64,000 nt of DNA. Source: Candidatus Mediterraneibacter guildfordensis (GTDB lineage: Bacteria; Bacillota; Clostridia; Lachnospirales; Lachnospiraceae). Shown in pieces: positions 7,526-16,483 of the stretch. The stretch spans positions 37,485 through 101,484 of the forward strand of contig DXIS01000008.1 in the NCBI GenBank assembly GCA_019112735.1, given 5' to 3'. Both the position numbers and the translations under genes were made by a program. The notes beneath the pieces are model-generated. The model was not told the origin of the DNA and searched no databases. It saw only the letters and a program-made list of their open reading frames with translations. The stretch's first letter is position 1. The number at the start of each line of letters is the position of its first letter.

Positions 7526-9544
7526 ATGCCGCACATACAAGTACTGGACCAGGTGACGATCGACAAGATCGCCGCCGGGGAAGTGATCGAACGGCCGGCC
7601 TCGGTCGTGAAAGAACTGGTTGAAAATGCCATCGACGCCGGAGCCACGTCCGTGACGGTGGAGATCAAAGACGGCGGGATCTCTCTGATCCGGATCATGG
7701 ACAACGGATGCGGGATCGAACATGACGAGGTAAGGAGCGCCTTTCTCAGGCATTCCACGAGCAAGATCCGGACCGTGGAGGATATCGCCCACATCCGCTC
7801 GCTTGGATTCCGGGGCGAGGCACTCTCAAGCATCGCGGCCGTGACGCAGACCGAACTGATCACGAAGACGCCGGATGCCGAACTGGGCACCCGCTATGTG
7901 ATCGAGGGCGGGAAAGAGGTCGCGCTGGAGGAGACCGGCGCGCCGAATGGCACCACCTTCCTTGTGCGCCAGCTCTTTTATAATGTGCCGGCAAGGCGGA
8001 AGTTTCTGAAGACGCCGGTGACAGAAGCCGGACACATCCAGGACCTGCTGATCCATCTGACCCTGTCCCATCCGGAAGTTTCCTTCCTGTTCATCAGCAA
8101 CGGGCAGGAGAAGCTCCGCACGTCGGGGAGCGGTAAGCTCAAAGATGTGATCTATCAGGTGTACGGCCGTGACGTGGCCGCCAATCTGCTTGATATTGAC
8201 TATGAAAAAGGGGGCCTGCGCATCAGCGGCTATCTCGGGAAGCCGGTGATCACGCGGGGCAACCGGAATTTTGAAAACTTTTTTGTAAACGGACGTTATG
8301 TGAAAAGCCCCATGATCTCCAAATCGCTGGAAGACGCCTACCGGGATTTTACCATGCAGCATAAGTTCCCGTTCGCTGTACTGCATTTCCATGTGGACGG
8401 CGAAGAGATCGATGTCAATGTCCACCCGACCAAGATGGAACTGCGCTTCCAGAGACAGCAGGAAGTCTACAATACAGTGTTTGAGGGGGTCCACCGGCGG
8501 CTGTTGGAGCCGGAACTGATCCAGAAGGCGGAAGTGCCGGATCCGGTGACGGTCCCGGAAGCTTCCCCACCGGAGAAAAAGCCGGAAGAACGGGTGAAGC
8601 CGGGGGAAAGCCCCTTCCTTCTGAAACCGAAAACTGCTGTGAAGCCGGAGCCGGCTGCAGCGACTTATGCCGCACCGGCGAACGGGCCGGCGGCCTCATC
8701 TGCGGCCGCACCGGCGGCGTCACCGGCTGCGGAAGCCCCGGATACGCAGGAAGCGCACGATGAAGATTACTTTATCCGGATGATGCGGGAGCGGGTCATG
8801 GCCTATCACGAACGGTCCTCTTCTGCGGAAGTAAGTGGCGCGGACCGAATCTACCGCCCGGAGAAGCAGGAAGAGCGGATCCGGGAATCTGTAAAATATG
8901 CGGCGGAGTCAAAGCCGGAACAGCTGGATCTCTTTGAGGAACATTTCCTGAAGCGGGAAGTCCGGGCGGAATATAAACTGATCGGCCAGGTGTTTGACAC
9001 CTACTGGCTGGTCCAGTATCAGGACAGCCTGTATATTATTGACCAGCATGCCGCCCATGAACGGGTGCTCTATGAGCGTACGCTGAAAGGGATGAAGGAC
9101 CGGGCGTTCACATCCCAGTATCTGAGCCCGCCCATTATCCTGTCCCTGACCATGCAGGAGGCGGAACTTCTGCGGGAAAATATGGACTGCTTCGCGCGCA
9201 TCGGGTTTGAGATCGAGCCGTTCGGCGGGGAAGAATATGCTGTCCGGGCGGTCCCGGACAATCTGTTCAGTATTGCGAAGAAAGAACTGCTGATGGAGAT
9301 GATCGACGACCTGGCAGACGGGATCAGCACATCCATGACGCCGGAGCTCATAGACGAGAAGGTGGCGTCCATGTCGTGCAAAGCGGCTGTCAAAGGGAAC
9401 AGCCGGCTGTCCGCTCAGGAAGTGGACGCGCTGATCGGCGAACTGCTCACACTGGACAATCCGTATCACTGTCCCCACGGCCGTCCGACGATCATCGCCA
9501 TGACGAAAAAAGAACTGGAAAAGAAATTCAAGAGGATCGTCTGA
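7526..9544 (+). CDS. mutL: DNA mismatch repair protein MutL (endonuclease type)
   Basis: The 672-residue protein has the GHKL ATPase N-terminus (ELVENAIDAG, DNGCGI, GFRGEALSSI near residue 94) and a C-terminal dimerisation/nicking domain. The latter carries DQHAAHERVLYE near residue 505, SCKAAVK and CPHGRP, the metal-binding motifs of endonuclease-active MutL found in bacteria lacking MutH. The linker at about residues 340-420 is rich in Pro, Ala and Glu and looks disordered. The ATG at 7526 follows AAAGGAGACGGCT, 32 bases after mutS. Confidence 0.97.
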   Translation: MPHIQVLDQVTIDKIAAGEVIERPASVVKELVENAIDAGATSVTVEIKDGGISLIRIMDNGCGIEHDEVRSAFLRHSTSKIRTVEDIAHIRSLGFRGEALSSIAAVTQTELITKTPDAELGTRYVIEGGKEVALEETGAPNGTTFLVRQLFYNVPARRKFLKTPVTEAGHIQDLLIHLTLSHPEVSFLFISNGQEKLRTSGSGKLKDVIYQVYGRDVAANLLDIDYEKGGLRISGYLGKPVITRGNRNFENFFVNGRYVKSPMISKSLEDAYRDFTMQHKFPFAVLHFHVDGEEIDVNVHPTKMELRFQRQQEVYNTVFEGVHRRLLEPELIQKAEVPDPVTVPEASPPEKKPEERVKPGESPFLLKPKTAVKPEPAAATYAAPANGPAASSAAAPAASPAAEAPDTQEAHDEDYFIRMMRERVMAYHERSSSAEVSGADRIYRPEKQEERIRESVKYAAESKPEQLDLFEEHFLKREVRAEYKLIGQVFDTYWLVQYQDSLYIIDQHAAHERVLYERTLKGMKDRAFTSQYLSPPIILSLTMQEAELLRENMDCFARIGFEIEPFGGEEYAVRAVPDNLFSIAKKELLMEMIDDLADGISTSMTPELIDEKVASMSCKAAVKGNSRLSAQEVDALIGELLTLDNPYHCPHGRPTIIAMTKKELEKKFKRIV

Positions 9545-9545
9545 T

Positions 9546-10493
9546 ATGGAGAAGAAACCACTTATCATACTGACAGGCCCCACGGCAGTCGGGAAGACCG
9601 GACTGTCCGTCCGGCTTGCGGCGCAGATCGGAGCGGAGATCATCTCGGCGGATTCCATGCAGGTCTACCGCCGCATGGATATCGGCTCGGCGAAGATCAT
9701 GCCGGAAGAGATGCAGGGGATCCCGCACTATCTGCTGGACGTCCTGGATCCGGAGGAAGACTTTAATGTGGTCCGGTTCCAGACACTGGCCCGGGAAGCC
9801 ATGGAGCGGATCCGTGCAAATGGAAAGATCCCCATGGTGGTGGGCGGCACGGGATTCTATATCCAGGCGCTGCTCTATGATATTGATTTTACGGAAAATG
9901 ACGGCGATACGTCTTTCCGGGAGATGCTTGAGCACAGGGCGGCCGCCGGAGAAGGGGAGGAGCTGCACCGGATGCTTCAGGCCTGCGACCCGAAGGCGGC
10001 GGAACAGATCCATCCCCATAATGTCAAGCGGGTGATCCGGGCGCTGGAATTCCACCATCAGACCGGAAGAAAGATCTCGGATCACAACGAGGCGGAGCGG
10101 CAGAAAGAATCGCCGTACAATTATGCGTATTTTGTCCTGACGGATGAACGGAGCCGGCTCTATGAGCGGATCGACCGCCGGGTGGACCAGATGATGGAGC
10201 AGGGGCTTCTCGATGAGGTGAAGGCGCTCCGGGCGTCCGGCGTCCCGCGCGGGACGACCTCCATGCAGGGTCTGGGATATAAAGAGCTCTACGCTTATCT
10301 GGAGGGCGAATATCCCCTCAGCGAGGCGGTCCGCATCATTAAACGGGACACGCGGCATTTTGCAAAACGGCAGCTCACCTGGTTCAAACGGGAGCGGGAT
10401 GTGATCTGGCTCGACCGGTCGGCGTACGGACAGGACGAAGCGCGGCTGGCTGAAGCGGTGACGGAGCAGCTGTGCGCGAAACATATCCTGTAA
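9546..10493 (+). CDS. miaA: tRNA dimethylallyltransferase
   Basis: The 315-residue enzyme transfers a dimethylallyl group to N6 of A37 in tRNAs reading UNN codons. Visible features are the P-loop GPTAVGKT at residues 11-18, SADSMQVYRRMDIGSAK, HYLLDVLDPEE, VVGGTGFYIQALLY and QGLGYKEL. The start lies one base after the mutL stop, so translational coupling is likely. mutL-miaA adjacency is widespread in bacteria. Confidence 0.97.
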   Translation: MEKKPLIILTGPTAVGKTGLSVRLAAQIGAEIISADSMQVYRRMDIGSAKIMPEEMQGIPHYLLDVLDPEEDFNVVRFQTLAREAMERIRANGKIPMVVGGTGFYIQALLYDIDFTENDGDTSFREMLEHRAAAGEGEELHRMLQACDPKAAEQIHPHNVKRVIRALEFHHQTGRKISDHNEAERQKESPYNYAYFVLTDERSRLYERIDRRVDQMMEQGLLDEVKALRASGVPRGTTSMQGLGYKELYAYLEGEYPLSEAVRIIKRDTRHFAKRQLTWFKRERDVIWLDRSAYGQDEARLAEAVTEQLCAKHIL

Positions 10494-10530
10494 TAATATA
10501 TTTAGAAATAAAGGAAGACAGAGAGATAAA

Positions 10531-11841
10531 ATGAACGCAACAGAAACAAAATCGATATATGAACAGCTCGGGATCTCAGAGGAAGTGTGGGCATACGGGC
10601 AGAAGATCGAGGAAGGCTTAAGGGACCGGTTCCGCGTCTTCGACGAGACTGCAGAATACAACCAGCTCAAAGTGATCCGCGCCATGCAGGAAAACCGGGT
10701 AAGCGAAGCCTGCTTCAATTATGTGAGCGGCTACGGCTACAATGATATGGGAAGGGATACCCTGGAAGGGGTCTATGCATCCACGTTCCACACGGAAGTA
10801 GCCCTTGTGCGTCCCCAGATCACCTGCGGGACTCACGCGCTGGCGCTGGCGCTTTCCGCGAATCTCAGACCGGGGGACGAGCTCCTTTCACCGGTGGGCA
10901 AACCATACGATACGCTGGAGGAAGTGATCGGTATCCGGCCTTCCAGGGGATCCCTTGCCGAATACGGGGTCACCTACCGTCAGGTGGAACTTCTGGAGGA
11001 CGGATATTTTGATTATCCGGCCATTGAAGAAGCGCTGAATGACCGGACAAAACTGGTGACGATCCAGCGGTCTAAAGGATATCAGACGCGGCCCAGCTAT
11101 TCCGTGGAGAAGATCGGGGAACTGATCGCGTTTATTAAAGCGCGGCGGCCGGATGTGATCTGCATGGTAGACAACTGCTACGGGGAATTCGTGGAGCGGA
11201 TCGAGCCCAGCGATGTGGGCGCGGATCTGATCGTCGGATCCCTGATTAAGAATCCGGGCGGCGGGCTGGCGCCCATCGGCGGCTATATCGCCGGGCGGGC
11301 GGATCTGATCGAGAACTGTGCGGTCCGTCTGACTTCCCCGGGACTGGGGAAAGAAGTGGGCGCCTCCCTGGGCGTGATGCAGTCTTTCTATCAGGGCTTT
11401 TTCCTGGCCCCGACGGTCGTGTGCGGCGCGTTAAAAGGCGCGGTCTTTGCAGCCGGGGTTTATGAGAACCTGGGATTCCCGGTGGTGCCGGACGGCAGCG
11501 AGTCCCGTCATGATATTATCCAGGCGGTGACGCTTGGAAGCCCGGAAGGGGTGATCGCCTTCTGTAAAGGGATCCAGGCCGCTGCGCCGGTGGACAGCTA
11601 TGTGACGCCGGAGCCGTGGGCCATGCCCGGTTATGACAGCGATGTGATCATGGCGGCCGGCGCCTTTGTGCAGGGCTCGTCCATCGAACTTTCGGCGGAC
11701 GGACCCATCAAACCGCCCTATGCGGTATATTTCCAGGGCGGCCTTACATGGAATCATGCGAAACTCGGCATCCTGAAATCCCTTCAAAGCCTGATCGACG
11801 ACGGAGTGGTGCCGGTTGAGAAACTGAAGCGCATGTTATAG
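10531..11841 (+). CDS. Methionine gamma-lyase family protein (PLP-dependent, 'aluminum resistance' family)
   Basis: The 436-residue protein belongs to the PF06838 family of fold-type I PLP enzymes, long annotated as aluminum resistance or methionine gamma-lyase-like. The PLP lysine is expected at about residue 240 in GSLIKNPGGGLAPIGGYIAG. YVSGYGYNDMGRDTLE and RPQITCGTHALALAL are further family signatures. It follows miaA by 37 bases behind AAAGGAAG. The true substrate in clostridia is not established; a cystathionine or methionine lyase activity is inference. Confidence 0.85.
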   Translation: MNATETKSIYEQLGISEEVWAYGQKIEEGLRDRFRVFDETAEYNQLKVIRAMQENRVSEACFNYVSGYGYNDMGRDTLEGVYASTFHTEVALVRPQITCGTHALALALSANLRPGDELLSPVGKPYDTLEEVIGIRPSRGSLAEYGVTYRQVELLEDGYFDYPAIEEALNDRTKLVTIQRSKGYQTRPSYSVEKIGELIAFIKARRPDVICMVDNCYGEFVERIEPSDVGADLIVGSLIKNPGGGLAPIGGYIAGRADLIENCAVRLTSPGLGKEVGASLGVMQSFYQGFFLAPTVVCGALKGAVFAAGVYENLGFPVVPDGSESRHDIIQAVTLGSPEGVIAFCKGIQAAAPVDSYVTPEPWAMPGYDSDVIMAAGAFVQGSSIELSADGPIKPPYAVYFQGGLTWNHAKLGILKSLQSLIDDGVVPVEKLKRML

Positions 11842-11850
11842 GAGGAGATT

Positions 11851-13068
11851 ATGAGAACAGTTGCGGTGATCGGCGGCGGCGCAGCCGGGATGATGGCGGC
11901 GGTCACGGCCTCGCAGAACGGTGCGGACGTGATCCTGCTGGAGCATAAGGACCGGCTGGGAAAGAAGATCCTGTCTACGGGGAACGGGCGGTGCAATTTT
12001 ACGAATATCCGTCAGGAGCCGGGGTGTTATCATTCAGATGATCCGGAATTTCCCTGGAAGGTGGTCGAACAGTTTGACGCCCGGTCCATTATTTCGTTTT
12101 TCCTTCAGCTGGGTGTTTATTCCAAAAACCGGAACGGCTATATCTATCCGAATTCGGACCAGGCATCCGCGGTCCTCGATGCACTCCGCATGGAAGTGGA
12201 GCGGCTTGGGATCGATGTCCGGACCGGTACAGAATGCCGGGAGATCCGTCCGGGCAGGAAGGGGTTTGCCATCCTGACAGACCGGGGGACAGTCCGTGCG
12301 GACCGGGTGATCCTGGCTGCCGGGTCGAAGGCGGCTCCGTCCACCGGATCAGACGGCTCGGGCTATACGCTTGCGAAACAGCTCGGCCACCGGATCGTAC
12401 CGGTGCTCCCGGCGCTGGTCCAGCTTCGCTGCGGGGAGACGTTTTTCAAAAGCATCGCCGGCATCCGCGCCGAAGGGACTGTATCGATCCTGGTGGACGG
12501 ACAGTGCATTGCTTCGGACAGGGGCGAGATCCAGCTCACCAATTACGGCATATCCGGCATCCCGGTATTTCAGGTGAGCCGCTATGCTTCAAGACTTTTG
12601 TATGAAAAGAGAGAAGTCCGGGCGGTCCTTGATTTTATGCCGGATTTCACCCAGGAGCAGATGCTGGATTTCCTGCGCGCGCGGGCGGATGCAAGACCGC
12701 AGAAAAAAGCAGAACAGTTCCTGATCGGTCTTTTCCATAAGAAACTTTCCGATCTGTGGATCAGGCTTGCCGGGATCCCGCGGGAGAAAGCGGCCGGATC
12801 GATAAATGAAGAAGAAATGGAGCGGCTCATCTCGCTTATAAAGAATTTTACTGTATCTGTGACCGGAACGAATTCTTATGACCAGGCACAGGTGTGCTGC
12901 GGCGGCGTTGATACAGCGGAAGTTGATCCGTGTACAATGGGCTCACGGTATGTTCCGGGCCTTTATTTCGCCGGCGAACTCCTGGATGTGGACGGGATGT
13001 GCGGGGGATACAACCTGACATTCGCCTGGGCAAGCGGGTATATCGCCGGCCGGTCGGCTGCAGAATAA
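11851..13068 (+). CDS. NAD(P)/FAD-dependent oxidoreductase, HI0933/BaiN family
   Basis: The 405-residue flavoprotein starts with the Rossmann FAD loop VAVIGGGAAGMMAA (residues 4-17) and has KKILSTGNGRCNFTN. It ends with the family's GELLDVDGMCGGYNLTFAWASG FAD-contact segment. This is the HI0933-like family (PF03486), which includes the protein named BaiN in bile-acid 7-dehydroxylating clostridia. No other bai gene is in the window, so a bile-acid role is not supported by context. The ATG follows AGGAGGAGATT nine bases after the preceding gene. Confidence 0.88.
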   Translation: MRTVAVIGGGAAGMMAAVTASQNGADVILLEHKDRLGKKILSTGNGRCNFTNIRQEPGCYHSDDPEFPWKVVEQFDARSIISFFLQLGVYSKNRNGYIYPNSDQASAVLDALRMEVERLGIDVRTGTECREIRPGRKGFAILTDRGTVRADRVILAAGSKAAPSTGSDGSGYTLAKQLGHRIVPVLPALVQLRCGETFFKSIAGIRAEGTVSILVDGQCIASDRGEIQLTNYGISGIPVFQVSRYASRLLYEKREVRAVLDFMPDFTQEQMLDFLRARADARPQKKAEQFLIGLFHKKLSDLWIRLAGIPREKAAGSINEEEMERLISLIKNFTVSVTGTNSYDQAQVCCGGVDTAEVDPCTMGSRYVPGLYFAGELLDVDGMCGGYNLTFAWASGYIAGRSAAE

Positions 13069-13091
13069 ATCGGACAGAAAGGCAGATAAAT

Positions 13092-14669
13092 ATGCTTCGG
13101 ATCAATCAGTTAAAACTTCCGGTCAGTCATACGCCGGACCAGCTTCGGGAGAAACTGCTGCAGAACCTGCGTATAAGGGAGAAGGAATTAAAACAGTATA
13201 CTGTAAGGAAACGCTCCCTTGACGCGCGGAAGAAGCCGGAGCTTTACTATGTATATACCATCGACTTTACGGCGACGGATGAGGAACGGCTCCTGAAGCG
13301 GCTGCGGGGGAAAGTGCAGCGGGTGAAGGAAATCCCCTATGCGGCGCCCGCCCACGGCTCTGAAAAGATGACCAACCGGCCGGTGGTGGTGGGCTGCGGC
13401 CCGGCCGGGCTTTTCTGCGCCTTTCTCCTGGCCTCCGAAGGGTACCGTCCCCTCATTGTCGAACGGGGCGCCCCGGTCCGGGAGCGGAAAGAAGATGTGG
13501 AGCGCTTCTGGGAACAGGGATGCCTGGATCCGGAGTCCAACGTTCAGTTCGGCGAAGGCGGCGCCGGCACTTTTTCAGACGGGAAGCTTAACACGCTTGT
13601 GAAAGACAGCTGCGGGCGGAACCGTTTTGTGTTGGAGACATTCGTCCGCTTCGGGGCGCCGGAGGACATCCTGTGGGAGCAGAAACCGCACATCGGGACG
13701 GATATCCTCATGGACGTGGTGGAGAAGATGCGGGAATCCATTATCCGTGCGGGCGGGGAATTCCGGTTCCACACAAAGGTGGCGGATGTGATCCCGGAGG
13801 CGGGCTGTCTGGTCCTGGATAACGGAGAGCGGATCCGGACGGACGCGGCCGTGTTTGCACCCGGACACAGCGCAAGAGACACCTTTCAGATGTTGAATGA
13901 AAGAGGCGTGGACATGGAAGCCAAGTCGTTCGCGGTGGGCGTCCGCGTGGAGCACCCGCAGTCGCTGATCGACGGGAACGCGTACGGGAGGACGGACCGG
14001 GGCGCGCTTCCCGCAGCTGCATACAAGCTGACGGAAAAGCTGGAGAACGGCCGGGGCGTTTATACGTTCTGCATGTGCCCGGGCGGCTACGTGGTAAATG
14101 CATCGTCCGAGCCGGGCATGCTCGCCGTCAACGGGATGAGCTACCACGGCAGGGCGGGAGAGAATGCCAACAGCGCCGTGATCGTCACCGTATCGCCGGA
14201 AGACTACGGCGGAGACCATCCGCTGGCAGGCGTAAGGTTCCAGAGGGAGCTGGAAAGACGCGCCTGGGAAGAGGGAAAGGGCAGGATCCCTGTCCAGCGG
14301 TTCACAGATTACTGCGGGGACCGGGTATCGGATCATTTCGGTGCGGTCCGGCCCAATATGAAAGGCGCGTACAGCTTCGGGAATGTGAGACGGATATTTC
14401 CCGGTGAGCTGGCGGCGTCCATCCAGGAGGGGATCAGCCGGATGGACCGGAAGATCCGGGGATTTGCCGGTGATGACGTCCTTCTTTCGGGGGTGGAGAG
14501 CCGGACATCCTCACCGGTCCGGATCCCGAGGGACGAGGCGTTCGTCTCTTCCGTGCCCTGGATCTACCCCTGCGGCGAGGGCGCAGGATACGCCGGAGGA
14601 ATCACATCGGCCGCGATGGACGGCCTGAAAGTCGCGGAAGCGCTGATCCGGCGGTTCACAGAAATTTAA
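13092..14669 (+). CDS. FAD-dependent dehydrogenase of the COG2509 family
   Basis: The 525-residue protein has a nonclassical N-terminal region (about residues 1-95) followed by an FAD loop VVGCGPAGLFCAFLLA near residues 99-114. Also present are NVQFGEGGAGTFSDGKLNTLVKD, the signature of COG2509 dehydrogenases, and a C-terminal PCGEGAGYAGGITSAAMDG. The ORF track starts at 12930, but the ATG at 13092 gives the expected MLRINQLKLP start and clears the upstream flavoprotein. Two unrelated flavoproteins in tandem suggest a shared redox context. The substrate is unknown. Confidence 0.85.
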   Translation: MLRINQLKLPVSHTPDQLREKLLQNLRIREKELKQYTVRKRSLDARKKPELYYVYTIDFTATDEERLLKRLRGKVQRVKEIPYAAPAHGSEKMTNRPVVVGCGPAGLFCAFLLASEGYRPLIVERGAPVRERKEDVERFWEQGCLDPESNVQFGEGGAGTFSDGKLNTLVKDSCGRNRFVLETFVRFGAPEDILWEQKPHIGTDILMDVVEKMRESIIRAGGEFRFHTKVADVIPEAGCLVLDNGERIRTDAAVFAPGHSARDTFQMLNERGVDMEAKSFAVGVRVEHPQSLIDGNAYGRTDRGALPAAAYKLTEKLENGRGVYTFCMCPGGYVVNASSEPGMLAVNGMSYHGRAGENANSAVIVTVSPEDYGGDHPLAGVRFQRELERRAWEEGKGRIPVQRFTDYCGDRVSDHFGAVRPNMKGAYSFGNVRRIFPGELAASIQEGISRMDRKIRGFAGDDVLLSGVESRTSSPVRIPRDEAFVSSVPWIYPCGEGAGYAGGITSAAMDGLKVAEALIRRFTEI

Positions 14670-14681
14670 TGTGTAATCTTC

Positions 14682-14710
14682 TATACATGGATTTTAAAGT
14701 GTGCTAAAAT
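14682..14710 (+). promoter_or_regulatory. Candidate promoter for radC/mre cluster
   Basis: TATACA, a 17-base spacer and TAAAAT lie between the flavoprotein stop and radC. The -35 is only a partial match. Confidence 0.35.
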
Positions 14711-14754
14711 AAATCGTTGTATTATATCATCGCGGCAATAGCCGGTATACCGAT

Positions 14755-15477
14755 ATGAAAAACAACTGCACAATGAAAGAACTGTACCAGGATGAACGGC
14801 CGTATGAGAAATGTCAGCGGTTCGGCGCAGAAAATCTGACGGACGCCGAACTTCTGTCTGTTATTCTCAGGACGGGCACAAAAGGGGAGAATTCTCTGGA
14901 ACTGGCCGGGAAGATTCTGCATCCCGATTTCGGGTGCGAAGGACTTCTCGCGCTTCACGGCTGGACCCTCGAAAGACTTGTCAGAGTCCGGGGGATCGGC
15001 CGGGTAAAAGCGGTCCAGATCCTCTGCATCGCAGAGCTCGCCAGGCGGATGGCGAAGGAGACGGCTGCGGAAGGCCTTGATTTTTCTTCTCCCGAGAAGA
15101 TCGCAAGATACTATATGGAGGATATGCGCCATAAAAAAAGGGAGATCCTGAAGCTTCTGCTGCTGAATACCAGGTCAAGGCTTATTTCAGAGAGCAATGT
15201 GTCCGTGGGGACGATCGATATGGCTCTTGTTTCACCGCGGGAGCTTTTTGTCGAAGCGTTCCGTAAAGGCGCATCGTCCATGATCCTGCTCCACAATCAT
15301 CCGAGCGGCGATCCGGAACCGAGCGGGGAGGATATCCGGATCACAAGGCGGATCTTTGAAGCCGGGATGCTGATCGGTATAGAACTTCTGGATCATATAA
15401 TTATAGGGGACCAGTGTTTTGTAAGCCTGAAAGACAGAGGGGAGTTATCTGATGGCGGGAAATATATACGGTCTTGA
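14755..15477 (+). CDS. radC: RadC family protein (JAB/MPN domain)
   Basis: The 240-residue protein has an N-terminal helix-hairpin-helix region (RVRGIGRVKAVQI) and a C-terminal JAB1/MPN metalloprotease-like domain with the zinc motif HNHPSGDPEPSGED near residues 179-192. RadC was once linked to DNA repair, but its biochemical role is unsettled. The ribosome binding site is weak for the ATG at 14755; the ATG at 14773 (MKELYQDERPYEK) is an equally good start. Its end overlaps mreB by 26 bases, and a radC-mreBCD order is common in Firmicutes. Confidence 0.93.
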   Translation: MKNNCTMKELYQDERPYEKCQRFGAENLTDAELLSVILRTGTKGENSLELAGKILHPDFGCEGLLALHGWTLERLVRVRGIGRVKAVQILCIAELARRMAKETAAEGLDFSSPEKIARYYMEDMRHKKREILKLLLLNTRSRLISESNVSVGTIDMALVSPRELFVEAFRKGASSMILLHNHPSGDPEPSGEDIRITRRIFEAGMLIGIELLDHIIIGDQCFVSLKDRGELSDGGKYIRS

Positions 15478-16483
15478 TCTTGGTACGTATGAGATCAGGA
15501 TTTATGATAAAAAACGGGACCGGATACGGCGGGAGAAGAATACGGTCGCATTGAAAGACAGAAAGTATATTTTCGCCGCCGGGGATGAAGCATATGAAAT
15601 ATATGAAAAGAATCCTTCTGATATACAGGTCTTTTTCCCGATGAAAGACGGCGTCATTGCCCGGATAGACGATATGCAGTATCTGCTCTGCCTGATCCTA
15701 GGATCAGGCAGGCATGCCATCCGGGGCGTTCAGTATGTGGCCGCTGTGCCGACGGACATTACGGAAGTCGAGAAGAAAGCGTTTTATGATCTTCTCCTTC
15801 ATTCGGAGGCAAAGGCAAGATCCGTGCGCATCGTAGAGAGAGGGATCGCAGATGCGCTCGGATGCGGCGTGGACGTGATGTCGGAAAAGGGGGTTTTCGT
15901 CGCCAATTTTGGCGGGGATACGACAGAATTATCCGTCATTTCCCGGGGGAATGTGATCATGAACCGCCTGGTGAAAAAGGGCGGGCATGACTGCGACCGG
16001 GAAATCGTTTCTCTCGTACGGCATAATATGGAATTCCTGATCGGGAATACGACGGCTGAAATGCTGAGAAGATCTTTTGGCGTTTTCAGTAAAAAAAATA
16101 CACGGCAGGCCCCGGTATGCGTATCGGGACGTGATCTGATCACAGGCGTTCCGTCGCAGAAAGATATACCGGTCAGGCTTGTCCGTTCTGCAATGAAAGA
16201 AACGTTGGAGATGTATGTCGAAGTCATCCGTTCAATGATCGGGCGGACGCCGCCGGATGTCCGGAGCGCGATCATGGAAAAAGGGATCTGCCTGACAGGC
16301 GGAATGGCGAATATGAATGGAATGTCCGCTTATCTGAAAAAATATACTGGGCTTCCGGTGAAAAAAGTGAGGGCCCCGGAACTGTGTGCGGTGAAAGGAC
16401 TCCGTAAGATCATTTCCGACAGATCGTATTATAAGCAGCTGACATATCCCATGTATGGTGAAGATAGTAGGTGGTTAAGATGA
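15452..16483 (+). CDS. mreB: Divergent MreB-like rod-shape protein
   Basis: The 343-residue product is an actin-fold protein. It has a phosphate-1 loop GLDLGTYEIRIYD near the N-terminus, PMKDGVIARIDDMQYLL, a phosphate-2-like FGGDTTELSVIS and an adenosine-loop LTGGMANMNGM. Typical MreB reads DLGTANTLVY and GGGTTDIAVIS, so this copy is clearly divergent. It stands in the mreB position before mreC and mreD and should form membrane filaments guiding side-wall synthesis. The ATG follows GAGGGGAG inside the end of radC. Confidence 0.85.
   Translation: MAGNIYGLDLGTYEIRIYDKKRDRIRREKNTVALKDRKYIFAAGDEAYEIYEKNPSDIQVFFPMKDGVIARIDDMQYLLCLILGSGRHAIRGVQYVAAVPTDITEVEKKAFYDLLLHSEAKARSVRIVERGIADALGCGVDVMSEKGVFVANFGGDTTELSVISRGNVIMNRLVKKGGHDCDREIVSLVRHNMEFLIGNTTAEMLRRSFGVFSKKNTRQAPVCVSGRDLITGVPSQKDIPVRLVRSAMKETLEMYVEVIRSMIGRTPPDVRSAIMEKGICLTGGMANMNGMSAYLKKYTGLPVKKVRAPELCAVKGLRKIISDRSYYKQLTYPMYGEDSRWLR

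Noticed and set aside
9528-10718. 396-codon minus-strand ORF opposite miaA
   Set aside because: Antisense shadow of miaA and the start of the PLP-enzyme gene; no recognisable motif.
11851-13068. Bile-acid 7-dehydroxylation locus suggested by the BaiN-like protein
   Set aside because: No other bai gene lies in the window, and HI0933-family proteins are widespread outside bile-acid organisms.
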